Shown piece after piece: positions 1 through 5,989 of a stretch of 7,078 nucleotides of DNA; the stretch's first letter is position 1, and every line of letters begins with the position of its first letter. The position numbers and the translations under genes are program-made. The DNA is taken from positions 1 through 7,078 of the forward strand of contig CALDJI010000297.1 of assembly GCA_937901805.1 (NCBI GenBank), read 5' to 3'. The notes below the pieces were generated by a model that saw only the letters and a list, made by a program, of their open reading frames with translations, was not told the DNA's origin and made no database searches. The DNA is from an uncultured Clostridia bacterium (lineage in GTDB: Bacteria; Bacillota; Clostridia; Oscillospirales; Ruminococcaceae).

Positions 1-617
1 TAAGCGGGACCTTTTTCTCCGTTTTTCTGGGCCTGCTCTTTTTCATTCATATAGCGGCGCGCTTTCTCCAATTGCTCACGGATAACAGAAGCGGAACCCA
101 TCCGGGTGGTAGGGGTTTGTTTTCTGCCGTTATAACACCTTTTTGGATTTTCGCCAAGGGCGAATTTCATGGAATTGAAAGTGTGGATTGCCTTTTGTTC
201 TACATCGTCGCAGGTTCCCATTTTGATGGTCATCATCTGTCCGCCAATGGGGTTTGCACTGCCGGGGGAAGTCAGGACTGTGGTGACGCCGCCATAAAGG
301 GCGTCATCGCAGGCGCGGTCGAGGGAATAGTAGGAATCCAATGCGCGGACAGTTGGCGTAGTTGGGTCTGTAATCTCGTTTCCGTCGTTTCCTTCAAAAT
401 TTAATCCCTCGTCCTCCACTCCAACATGGCAGTGTGCATCAACAAATCCGGGGAATACATTTTTCCCGGCAGCATCAATGATTTCTTCATCGTTTGTGTC
501 CGGCAAATCCGTCATGGGGCCGACGGCGGCGATTTTTCCGTCCCGGACATGGACGAATCCGTTTTCAATAATCCCGCAGGCTTCCATGGTGTATATTTTT
601 GCGTTGGTGATTAGCAT
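1..617 (-). CDS. Amidohydrolase, imidazolonepropionase-like (N-terminal 205 residues, cut by left edge)
   Basis: Reading the minus strand from the ATG at 617, the frame stays open to base 1, giving 205 residues of a metal-dependent hydrolase of the amidohydrolase superfamily (COG1228 type). Residues 1-50 form the usual small beta-sandwich start (MLITNAKIYTME, then a DGKIAAVG turn). The metal-binding HxH appears as PGFVDAHCH, with H62 and H64. GGVTTVLTSPGSANPIGGQ (about 109-127) and MKFALGENPKR (150-160) are typical of this group, as is the TPTTRMGSAS segment that follows. Full-length members are usually about 380-400 residues, so roughly half is missing, including the later metal ligands. The substrate cannot be told from this half; cyclic amides, dipeptides or nucleobases are all possible. 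Start choice: AAGAGG lies 10 bases before the ATG. The gene has its own promoter and follows apbE in the same direction. Confidence 0.88.
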   Translation of the reverse strand, partial: MLITNAKIYTMEACGIIENGFVHVRDGKIAAVGPMTDLPDTNDEEIIDAAGKNVFPGFVDAHCHVGVEDEGLNFEGNDGNEITDPTTPTVRALDSYYSLDRACDDALYGGVTTVLTSPGSANPIGGQMMTIKMGTCDDVEQKAIHTFNSMKFALGENPKRCYNGRKQTPTTRMGSASVIREQLEKARRYMNEKEQAQKNGEKGPA

Positions 618-675
618 TGGTACATAACCTCTTTTCCTGTATCCATGTGTTTTTGTAGGAATTCATACGATTTTT

Positions 676-704
676 ATTATATACCATACAAAATGACAGA
701 GCAA
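676..704 (-). promoter_or_regulatory. SigA-type promoter of the amidohydrolase gene
   Basis: On the minus strand TTGCTC (704-699), a 17-base spacer and a perfect TATAAT (681-676) precede the amidohydrolase start by about 60 bases. The -35 box matches the consensus only at TTG, so strength rests on the -10 box. It makes the amidohydrolase independent of apbE upstream. Confidence 0.6.
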
Positions 705-748
705 TTGCCGGATTGTTTAAAAAAGCAGTGCCCATTTTGGCGATGCCG

Positions 749-779
749 AAAAAAATCTTTTCCAAAACTTTAGAAAAAG
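749..779 (-). terminator. Possible weak intrinsic terminator after apbE
   Basis: On the minus strand CTTTTTC (779-773) can pair with GGAAAAG (763-757), with one G-T pair and a 9-base loop, followed by ATTTTTTT (756-749). The stem is short and A/T-rich, so the call is tentative. It lies 60-90 bases after the apbE stop and just before the amidohydrolase promoter, where a terminator would make sense. Confidence 0.35.
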
Positions 780-838
780 GAAAGCCTTTTCTGAACATTT
801 CCTGTAATAATTAGTCGGGAAGAGGTTTGGAGAGCGGT

Positions 839-1822
839 TTATTGAGCAGAGGAAAGAAATCTGGCCGCTTCATCTGTATATTGAATAGAACCGTCTGCAA
901 GAATAAAAACAGCTTCAAATCCTCCGTGTTCCCGATAAAATTCCATTCCCTGTGAAATACCCATCAAAAACAGGGCCGTGGAATAGGCGTCCGCTTTTGC
1001 TGAGGATTCGCATAAAACAGTGACACTGCGCAGTCCGGTATTTCCGGGATATCCGGTTTGGGGATCAAAAATATGGTGATAACGGACGCCGTCCTGTTCA
1101 AAATAGCGCTCATAATCTCCGGAGGTCACTGCGCTGCAGTTTTTCAACAGAAGTGTTGCGGCAGTCTCCAGCCTGTTGTCCGGATCCTGGATTCCAACTT
1201 TCCATGGCTGCCCGTTCCCTTTATCTCCCAATACGTATACGTTTCCGCCCAGAGAGAGTACTGCGCGTGAGATCCCCGCATCCTGGAGGATGCGGGCAGC
1301 GCGATCGGCGGCATACCCTTTTGCAATCCCGCCAAGGTCGATGGTTGCCCCATCGCTTAAACAGACGCTTCCCTGGGGAAATGAGATTTTTTTATACCCT
1401 GTTTTCTGTATTGCCTGGGAAAGCTCTTCGTCAGAAGGGACATGCCCCTGTCCATTGTGGATACCCCATAATTCACTGATCGCGTTGATGGTTGGATCAA
1501 AAGTCCCTTCTGTCAGTGCCGCATATTCGACGGCTTCAGTCAGCAATTCATAGGTTCTTGCGTCTACGGAAACAGGGCTTCCCTGAGCATGGTTCAGGCG
1601 AAAGATGTCGCTGTTCGGATCGTTTTTGTCAAGCAAAGCGTCCAATTCATGGATTTCAGAGATACAGGCTTTGGCCGCCTGCTCTGCATTTTTTCCATAG
1701 ACTGTAATGGACATATAGGTATCCATGGCAAAAAAATCCTTCTGATAAGGGCGCTCGGAAAAGGAGCATCCCCCTATCAGCAGGAAGAGACATCCGATTA
1801 GACAATAAAATTGTTTTTTCAT
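839..1822 (-). CDS. apbE: FAD:protein FMN transferase, ApbE family lipoprotein
   Basis: A 327-residue protein matching ApbE, the Mg-dependent enzyme that transfers FMN from FAD onto a threonine of extracytoplasmic electron-transfer proteins such as RnfG, NqrC and FMN-binding-domain proteins. The N-terminus is a lipoprotein signal: MKK, a hydrophobic core, then IGGC with the lipid-bearing Cys19. The enzyme would therefore sit on the outer face of the membrane. Family motifs in order: FAMDTYMSITVYG (31-43), GGIAKGYAAD (164-173), SLGGNV (190-195), HHIFDPQTGYP (249-259) and ADAYSTALF (277-285), whose D278 and T282 fit the metal-binding pair. The length is normal and no key residue is missing. Start: the ATG at 1822 gives the complete signal peptide; AGAGG lies 13 bases upstream, rather far. 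No flavin-accepting partner is encoded in the window. It is transcribed divergently from birA. Confidence 0.93.
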   Translation of the reverse strand: MKKQFYCLIGCLFLLIGGCSFSERPYQKDFFAMDTYMSITVYGKNAEQAAKACISEIHELDALLDKNDPNSDIFRLNHAQGSPVSVDARTYELLTEAVEYAALTEGTFDPTINAISELWGIHNGQGHVPSDEELSQAIQKTGYKKISFPQGSVCLSDGATIDLGGIAKGYAADRAARILQDAGISRAVLSLGGNVYVLGDKGNGQPWKVGIQDPDNRLETAATLLLKNCSAVTSGDYERYFEQDGVRYHHIFDPQTGYPGNTGLRSVTVLCESSAKADAYSTALFLMGISQGMEFYREHGGFEAVFILADGSIQYTDEAARFLSSAQ

Positions 1823-1884
1823 AGTTTTCTTGATTCCTCTGTGGTAATTGGCTCTTCATTGGATATCATATCATAAGAAAGGGA

Positions 1885-1912
1885 AAAATACCTATTTCTG
1901 TTGGAAAAACAA
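1885..1912 (-). promoter_or_regulatory. Weak candidate promoter for apbE
   Basis: On the minus strand TTGTTT (1912-1907), a 16-base spacer and TATTTT (1890-1885) give the best two-box arrangement upstream of apbE. Both boxes are poor. Two TATGAT sequences nearer the gene (1875-1870 and 1870-1865) are better -10 boxes but lack a -35 at proper distance. The apbE transcription start is therefore uncertain. Confidence 0.25.
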
Positions 1913-1918
1913 TTCCAA
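1901..1918. repeat. Inverted repeat TTGGAA-N6-TTCCAA in the apbE/birA divergent region
   Basis: Two perfect 6-base arms (1901-1906 and 1913-1918) are separated by AAACAA. Terminators are not expected between divergent starts and no T-run follows directly, so an operator is more likely than a terminator. It overlaps the weak apbE -35 candidate. No regulator can be named. Confidence 0.4.
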
Positions 1919-1964
1919 AATTAAAAATTTTTTGTTAGCATCGAAAAAGAAGTAGACATAATAA

Positions 1965-1993
1965 TTGATTAATCATTTTTTTTCGTATATAAT
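1965..1993 (+). promoter_or_regulatory. SigA-type promoter of birA
   Basis: TTGATT (1965-1970), a 17-base spacer and a perfect TATAAT (1988-1993) lie about 30 bases before the birA start. The predicted transcription start, near 2000, leaves a short leader carrying the ribosome binding site. The 10-base palindrome TGATTAATCA (1966-1975) covers the -35 box and is a candidate operator. Confidence 0.75.
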
Positions 1994-2008
1994 CAAAGAA
2001 ATATAGCA

Positions 2009-2016
2009 GGGAGGTG
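2009..2016 (+). promoter_or_regulatory. Ribosome binding site that fixes the TTG start of birA
   Basis: GGGAGGTG is centred about 9 bases before TTG at 2022. No ATG stands in frame nearby, and the winged-helix domain begins directly after this TTG, so the site decides the start. Confidence 0.8.
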
Positions 2017-2021
2017 GGATT

Positions 2022-2996
2022 TTGTCAAAAAAAGCGCTGCTTAAACTGCTGCGGGATAGACAAGGGACATACATCTCCGGGAATGAACTCGGTACTATCC
2101 TGGGAATTTCCCGGGCAGCTGTCTGGAAGATGGTAAAAGCCCTGCGTGAGCAGGGATACCGGATCGAAAGCCGGACAAATAAGGGCTATTTTCTTGTAGA
2201 AGAATCCCATCAGATATTAGAAGAAGAAATTACGCATTCTCTGCACACCAGGGTGCTTGGGCGCCCCCTGCAATTGATGGAAAGCGTAGAGTCCACTAAT
2301 ACCCTGGTCAGACAGCAGTCCGAGCAGGGGCTGCAAGAAGGATATACTCTTGTTGCCCTTCAGCAGACAGGAGGAAAAGGGAGGCAGGGAAGAAGATTTC
2401 ATTCTCCGCGCGGAGGGGTCTATATGAGTGTATATCTCCGCCCCAAAATCCGTGTGCAGGATCTGACCTTGATTACCTTTGCAGGAGCGGTTAGCGTAGC
2501 CAAAGCGGCAGAAGAGTGCACGGGTATTCCGGTGGAGATTAAATGGATAAACGATCTGCTGATAGGGGAGCGAAAACTCTGCGGGATTTTGACGGAGGCT
2601 TCCATGGAGGCGGAAACAGGGGAAATAAGCTCCGTAATTGTTGGGATAGGCCTGAATGTAGAGCAGGCTCCGGAACTGGAAGACGGGAAAAAAAGTGTTT
2701 CTTTAGAGCAGATGGTTTCTTTTACAATTAATAAAAATGAATTGATTGCCCGAATCCTCGATCATTTGGAAGAAAATCTGGAGAATATTCAGTCCAACCA
2801 CAGGGAAGTTTTGCTCAATGCTTATCGGAGCCGTCTAAAGCTGCTCGGAAAGCAAGTTTCTATCCGGATGCAGGGTGAGTCTTTTTTGTGCACGGCGGTT
2901 GATTTGGATGAAACCGGCGGATTGGTTGTCAAATTTCCCGATGGGAGATGCCGAACCCTGCGCCCTGGAGAAGCTTCTGTTTTGATACAAAAGTGA
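2022..2996 (+). CDS. birA: Bifunctional biotin--[acetyl-CoA-carboxylase] ligase / biotin repressor
   Basis: A 324-residue protein that activates biotin with ATP and attaches it to a lysine of biotin carboxyl carrier proteins; the N-terminal domain lets it also repress biotin genes. Residues 1-60 form a winged helix (GNELGTILGISRAAVWKMV, then GYRIESRTNKGYFL). The ligase core follows: ESTNT (90-94), the biotinyl-AMP loop GGKGRQGR (117-124, GRGRRGR-like), FHSPRGGVYMS, KWINDLL (174-180, usually KWPND), K185 with CGILTE, and GIGLNV (208-213). The SH3-like C-terminal domain covers about 275-320. The length equals the usual bifunctional form, so both functions are probably intact. The start is TTG at 2022, supported by GGGAGGTG. 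It has its own promoter and a possible operator. No terminator is visible before the next gene, so read-through into the LCP gene is possible. Confidence 0.95.
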   Translation: MSKKALLKLLRDRQGTYISGNELGTILGISRAAVWKMVKALREQGYRIESRTNKGYFLVEESHQILEEEITHSLHTRVLGRPLQLMESVESTNTLVRQQSEQGLQEGYTLVALQQTGGKGRQGRRFHSPRGGVYMSVYLRPKIRVQDLTLITFAGAVSVAKAAEECTGIPVEIKWINDLLIGERKLCGILTEASMEAETGEISSVIVGIGLNVEQAPELEDGKKSVSLEQMVSFTINKNELIARILDHLEENLENIQSNHREVLLNAYRSRLKLLGKQVSIRMQGESFLCTAVDLDETGGLVVKFPDGRCRTLRPGEASVLIQK

Positions 2997-3004
2997 ACGG
3001 AACA

Positions 3005-3033
3005 TTGAATGGTTCGTCGATATTTGTTATAAT
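3005..3033 (+). promoter_or_regulatory. Strong SigA-type promoter of the LCP gene, extended -10
   Basis: TTGAAT (3005-3010), a 17-base spacer and TATAAT (3028-3033) preceded by TG at 3025-3026 form a near-ideal promoter. It lies just after the birA stop (2996) and some 50 bases before the LCP start. Transcripts would begin near 3040, which rules out an in-frame ATG at 2948 as the start for this transcript. Confidence 0.8.
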
Positions 3034-3070
3034 AGATGGGCTGTTTTGCAATAATCAGAGTGAAAAGAAA

Positions 3071-3077
3071 GAAGGGA
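3071..3077 (+). promoter_or_regulatory. Ribosome binding site that fixes the TTG start of the LCP gene
   Basis: GAAGGGA stands 5 bases before TTG at 3083. Starting here gives a short lysine-rich cytoplasmic tail followed directly by the transmembrane helix, as expected for the family. Confidence 0.7.
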
Positions 3078-3082
3078 CTTTC

Positions 3083-4153
3083 TTGAAAAAATCAAAAACT
3101 TCTGCCCAGTATGGACAGAAAAATAAAGCCCGTGTGGGCAATATTATTATCGCCTGCGTCGTCTGCATTTTTGCAGTTGGTCTGCTGGGATTTTCTTATG
3201 TCCTGTGGACAGTCGGAAAGGTACACTATAACTCGATTACGCAAAATCCATCTGATATTGGTGCAAATATGGCCATCAGTGACAATAAGATTACAAATAT
3301 CGCCCTCTTTGGCGTGGATTCCAGAAATGGAGAGGCCTCCCGTTCCGACGCCATTATGATTTTGTCTGTTGACAATAAGCATAAAAAGATTAAGCTTGCT
3401 TCTATTTTAAGAGACAGCTACGTGGAGGTTCCCGATAACGGCATGACCAAGATCAACCATGCCTATGCCTATGGCGGTCCGGAACTTGCTATCCGCACGA
3501 TTAATGAAAATTTTGGTCTGGATATTATGGATTATGTGACCGTCAACTTCGATCAGCTTGCCAACGTCATCGATGCGATTGGCGGGGTTGATATAGAACT
3601 GAGCGAGGAAGAACGGGTAAGCGCAAATCAAAACATCTATACCTATGCGGCGGAAAGTGAGAAAGATCTTCCGCTCGATTATATCGATGGATCCGGCCTC
3701 CAGCACTTAAGCGGTATGCAGGCAGTTGCGTATGCCCGTATCCGCAACGTCGGCGGAGGAGACTATGAGCGAACCGACCGCCAGCGCCGCGTATTGCAGC
3801 AGATGTTCAACAAGGTGATGGATATGAATGTGACCTCTTATCCCGGTCTTGTCAACAAATTGCTCCCGCTGGTGGAAACTTCCCTGGACAGCGGGGAGAT
3901 CATCTCTCTGGGCTTAAAGGCTCTTGCCGGGGGAAAGCCGGTCTTTGAACAAACCCGTTTCCCATTGGATGAGGACTTCGGAAACGGCGGCGCCGGGACT
4001 ATGATTGACGGCACCTGGTATATGGTGTTTGATATTGAGGCAACGGCGCAGAAGATACAGGCCTTTATTTACGACGATGTACACCCCGATGATGGAACCG
4101 AAGCAGCGTCCAGTTCTGCGGACGGGAACAGCGGTGATGTTACAGAAGAATAG
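3083..4153 (+). CDS. LytR-CpsA-Psr (LCP) family cell-wall polymer ligase
   Basis: A 356-residue membrane-anchored enzyme of the family that moves anionic glycopolymers (teichoic acid, capsule and similar) from undecaprenyl pyrophosphate carriers onto peptidoglycan outside the cell. Residues 1-19 are lysine-rich and cytoplasmic; about 20-44 form one transmembrane helix. The LCP domain runs from about 70 to 270: ALFGVDSR (74-81), RSDAIMIL (87-94), ASILRDSYVEVP (106-117) with conserved R110, KINHAYAYGG (123-132), IGGVDIEL (166-173), YARIRN (217-222) and DYERTDRQRR (227-236). R110, R219 and R221 fit the arginines that hold the pyrophosphate. The C-terminus ends in an acidic, serine-rich tail. The frame is open upstream to an ATG at 2948 inside birA, but promoter and ribosome binding site favour TTG at 3083. 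The polymer cannot be named from the sequence. Older 'transcriptional attenuator LytR' labels are misleading. Confidence 0.92.
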   Translation: MKKSKTSAQYGQKNKARVGNIIIACVVCIFAVGLLGFSYVLWTVGKVHYNSITQNPSDIGANMAISDNKITNIALFGVDSRNGEASRSDAIMILSVDNKHKKIKLASILRDSYVEVPDNGMTKINHAYAYGGPELAIRTINENFGLDIMDYVTVNFDQLANVIDAIGGVDIELSEEERVSANQNIYTYAAESEKDLPLDYIDGSGLQHLSGMQAVAYARIRNVGGGDYERTDRQRRVLQQMFNKVMDMNVTSYPGLVNKLLPLVETSLDSGEIISLGLKALAGGKPVFEQTRFPLDEDFGNGGAGTMIDGTWYMVFDIEATAQKIQAFIYDDVHPDDGTEAASSSADGNSGDVTEE

Positions 4154-4171
4154 ACGCTGATAAGGCGCAAA

Positions 4172-4201
4172 AAAAACGGACAGGTTCGCCTGTCCGTTTT
4201 T
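4172..4201 (+). terminator. Intrinsic terminator of the LCP gene
   Basis: ACGGACAGG (4176-4184) and CCTGTCCGT (4189-4197) form a perfect 9-bp stem with a TTCG loop, extended by A-T pairs on both sides and ending in a T-run (4197-4201). It starts about 20 bases after the LCP stop. The A-run on the left (4169-4176) would also allow termination on the minus strand, though no minus-strand gene ends here. Confidence 0.95.
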
Positions 4202-4254
4202 GTCTGAAAAGAGAGAATGTTTACAAAACAAGCGTTTTTTATAATGAGAACTTG

Positions 4255-4263
4255 TGCTATACT
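4255..4263 (+). promoter_or_regulatory. Extended -10 promoter of the CPBP-tadA unit
   Basis: TGCTATACT is an extended -10 box (TG-N-TATACT, -10 at 4258-4263) about 30 bases before the CPBP start. The -35 position at 17-base spacing is only TTTTTT (4235-4240). A nearby TTTACA (4220-4225) and TATAAT (4240-4245) are individually good, but their spacer is 14 bases, too short for normal SigA use. Confidence 0.45.
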
Positions 4264-4280
4264 CTTGTTACAACAGCGAA

Positions 4281-4286
4281 GGGAGG
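4281..4286 (+). promoter_or_regulatory. Ribosome binding site choosing ATG 4294 for the CPBP gene
   Basis: GGGAGG lies 7 bases before ATG at 4294. It rules against the in-frame TTG at 4252, which overlaps the promoter region and has no ribosome binding site. Confidence 0.8.
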
Positions 4287-4293
4287 GAACAGG

Positions 4294-5352
4294 ATGAATG
4301 TCGGCGATCCAAGACAAAAAAAGCGTACGGAATCTGATTTGTATCAGAAAGCCTATGAATCAGGGTATAATTTTGTCAATGGAATGGGTTTCTGGTCGGT
4401 AGATCCCAAGGAAACTCAGCGTCGGAGAATTATGACAACATCGGGACATCTGGCGCTGTGTATGCTGCTGTTTGTCTTTTTACGCTGGTATGCGGTTGCC
4501 CCCTTCCTGCAGTTGGCGCGGCGCTATTTCCGTATGTCAATTCCGCAAAATGCGCAGATGTTCTATCAGTTGGCCGTCATGTTTTCGAATGTGCTCTGTC
4601 TTATGATTCCCTGTTTACTCTATCTGGTATTAGATCATATCCCAAAACGGGCTGTTTTTCCGCGCCGTCATGTAGCCCCCTATAAAACTTGGTGTTCTGT
4701 ATCGCTGGTGCTTTCCGTCTGTGTAGTGACGACGCTTTGCTCGGGGTTCGGCTCTGTCCTGACATCCTGGCTTCATATTGTTCCGATCTATGTACAGGAA
4801 GTAATCCCGACAACCCCGGGCGCAGCGGCAGTTTATGTGATCCACAATACAATTGTGCTGGCCTTTTTTGAGGAACTTGCTTTCCATGGGGTGGTCATGC
4901 AATCGCTGCGCAGATATTCGGACGTTTTTGCCCTGATGGCGTCTTCCATGGTTTATGCGCTTATGCACTTGAATCCCACCCATATTTTCAGTTCTTTTAT
5001 ACTGAGTCTCTGTACAGGCTTTTTTGTACTGTATACAGGTTCTCTTTGGACGGGAATTCTTGCGCATTGCGCGATGGGGGTATTCACTTTGGCACAGATG
5101 GTGTTTAGGAATTATTTCTCTGGAGACGCCTGTACCATTATCTTTTGCCTGCTTGCTTGTCTACTGATCATTACGGGAATTATTTCTTTTATGCGTTTAT
5201 GCAAAACAGATGACAATCTGTTTTCCTTCCAAAACCAGGGCCAGTATTTAAAAAATTCCCAGCGCTTTGGAGCCTTTTTGGCAACTCCCAGTATGGTAAT
5301 TGCCCTGATTGTTTTGGTCTTCCTTTGCATACAGTTTATACAGGTGATCTAA
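4294..5352 (+). CDS. CPBP/Abi-family membrane protein (CAAX-protease-like) with altered motifs
   Basis: A 352-residue integral membrane protein with a basic cytoplasmic start (1-48) and about eight hydrophobic segments, near 49-75, 88-114, 133-160, 177-197, 210-226, 230-268, 279-300 and 331-352; the 230-268 stretch probably holds two helices. The CPBP region spans about 180-265. Motif 1, normally EExxxR, reads EELAFH (193-198), with H198 for arginine. Motif 2 is YALMH (221-225), with H225. Motif 3, normally HxxxN, reads HCAMG (258-262), with glycine for asparagine. E193, E194, H225 and H258 remain. Relatives include Rce1-type prenyl-protein proteases and bacteriocin-immunity or partner-scaffold proteins. 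Activity here is uncertain and the substrate unknown. It is longer than many bacterial members because of the N-terminal segment and the extra C-terminal helices. It shares a transcript with tadA, one base downstream. Confidence 0.85.
   Translation: MNVGDPRQKKRTESDLYQKAYESGYNFVNGMGFWSVDPKETQRRRIMTTSGHLALCMLLFVFLRWYAVAPFLQLARRYFRMSIPQNAQMFYQLAVMFSNVLCLMIPCLLYLVLDHIPKRAVFPRRHVAPYKTWCSVSLVLSVCVVTTLCSGFGSVLTSWLHIVPIYVQEVIPTTPGAAAVYVIHNTIVLAFFEELAFHGVVMQSLRRYSDVFALMASSMVYALMHLNPTHIFSSFILSLCTGFFVLYTGSLWTGILAHCAMGVFTLAQMVFRNYFSGDACTIIFCLLACLLIITGIISFMRLCKTDDNLFSFQNQGQYLKNSQRFGAFLATPSMVIALIVLVFLCIQFIQVI
5342..5347 (+). promoter_or_regulatory. tadA ribosome binding site inside the end of the CPBP gene
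   Basis: AGGTGA lies within the last codons of the CPBP gene, 6 bases before the tadA ATG at 5354. It supports this start over the in-frame ATG at 5378 and implies coupled translation. Confidence 0.65.
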
Positions 5353-5353
5353 A

Positions 5354-5866
5354 ATGGAATTAAAGGATGTTTTTTTTATGAAACAGGCGCTTGCTCTGGC
5401 AGAGGAGGCGGCGCAGCTTGGAGAGGTGCCGGTCGGCGCGGTAATCGTACAGGATGAAGCCATCATCGCCGAGGGATATAATCGCCGGGAATGTGAGAAA
5501 AACGCTTTGCGCCATGCGGAAATACTTGCAATTGAGCAGGCTTGTAAAACACTTGGCGGCTGGCGTCTTCCACGGTGTACCCTGTATGTCACGCTGGAGC
5601 CCTGCCCTATGTGTATGGGGGCGATTATCAATGCGCGTATTGAGAGGGTGGTATTCGGGGCCTATGATCCCAAGGCGGGCTGCTGCGGTTCTGTTTTGGA
5701 TTTGATGGCCTATCCGTTTAATCATAAAGCACAAATTGTTGGAGGGGTTTTAGAAGAAGAGTGCTCACAAAAATTGAAAGACTTTTTTCTTTGCTTGCGT
5801 AAAAAACGCAAAAATGACAAAAATGTCTCTGATACAGCGACAATAAATGAAGGAATTCATTCATAG
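5354..5866 (+). CDS. tadA: tRNA-specific adenosine deaminase
   Basis: A 170-residue zinc enzyme that converts adenosine 34 of tRNA-Arg(ACG) to inosine, so that one tRNA reads CGU, CGC and CGA. The cytidine/deoxycytidylate deaminase fold is complete: EVPVGAVIV (24-32), GYNRRE (41-46), catalytic HAE (H54, E56), then TLEPCPMCMGAI (80-91), whose C84 and C87 bind zinc with H54. RIERVVFGAYDPKAG (95-109) and GSVLDL (112-117) are typical of TadA rather than of cytosine or guanine deaminases. The usual DPTAHAE appears as NALRHAE, a modest variation. The length is normal, with a lysine-rich end from about 149. Translation is probably coupled to the CPBP gene. In many Firmicutes tadA is followed by the SRP RNA and dnaX; neither is seen here, and a different small RNA unit occupies the downstream slot. 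Confidence 0.95.
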   Translation: MELKDVFFMKQALALAEEAAQLGEVPVGAVIVQDEAIIAEGYNRRECEKNALRHAEILAIEQACKTLGGWRLPRCTLYVTLEPCPMCMGAIINARIERVVFGAYDPKAGCCGSVLDLMAYPFNHKAQIVGGVLEEECSQKLKDFFLCLRKKRKNDKNVSDTATINEGIHS

Positions 5867-5954
5867 TCTTGCAAAAAATGATGGCTTTTCCATCTAGTTT
5901 AGTAATATATTACATAAAAGCATGCTGAAAAAGAACCTGGTTTTTGCATTTTGC
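5867..5954. other. Intergenic stretch between tadA and the small RNA promoter
   Basis: No gene is recognised. It contains a weak GATGG-CTTTT-CCATC hairpin (5880-5894) without a T-run, a perfect 12-base palindrome GTAATATATTAC (5902-5913) and the 8-base palindrome AGCATGCT (5919-5926). No convincing terminator for tadA is present, so tadA transcripts could run into the small RNA region. Confidence 0.5.
5902..5913. repeat. Perfect 12-base palindrome GTAATATATTAC
   Basis: Both halves match exactly and there is no spacer. It lies 41 bases upstream of the small RNA -35 box, in a position suited to an activator or repressor site. The A/T-rich surroundings make chance a real alternative. Confidence 0.4.
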
Positions 5955-5983
5955 TTGATTTTTCCGAGGGGATATGCTATACT
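5955..5983 (+). promoter_or_regulatory. Strong SigA-type promoter of the small RNA
   Basis: TTGATT (5955-5960), a 17-base spacer and TATACT (5978-5983), with an extended TG at 5975-5976, make one of the best promoters in the window. The predicted start at about 5990 falls just before the first base of a stable hairpin, and no protein gene follows on this strand. Confidence 0.75.
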
Positions 5984-5989
5984 GTTCTT

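Noticed and set aside
72..614. Plus-strand frames of 110 and 62 residues
   Set aside because: Both are shadows of the well-supported minus-strand amidohydrolase; their translations resemble no protein family.
565..798. A 77-residue minus-strand frame upstream of the amidohydrolase
   Set aside because: It contains the promoter and start of the amidohydrolase in another frame, has no family resemblance and no good ribosome site.
1932..1975. BirA-type biotin operator (TTGTTAGC at 1932 with a distant partner)
   Set aside because: The expected inverted second half (GTTAACAA-like at about 15 bases) is absent, so the classic biotin operator is not supported.
2948..3082. Longer N-terminus for the LCP protein starting at ATG 2948
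   Set aside because: The extension overlaps birA in another frame, precedes the strong promoter at 3005-3033, has no ribosome binding site and adds residues unlike the family before the membrane helix.
4220..4245. Promoter TTTACA with TATAAT before the CPBP gene
   Set aside because: The boxes are good but separated by only 14 bases; SigA needs about 16-18.
4252..4293. TTG at 4252 as the CPBP start
   Set aside because: It overlaps the predicted -10 box and lacks a ribosome binding site; ATG 4294 has GGGAGG at 7 bases.
5880..5894. Terminator for tadA (GATGG-CTTTT-CCATC)
   Set aside because: Only a 5-bp stem, followed by TAGTTTAG rather than a T-run.
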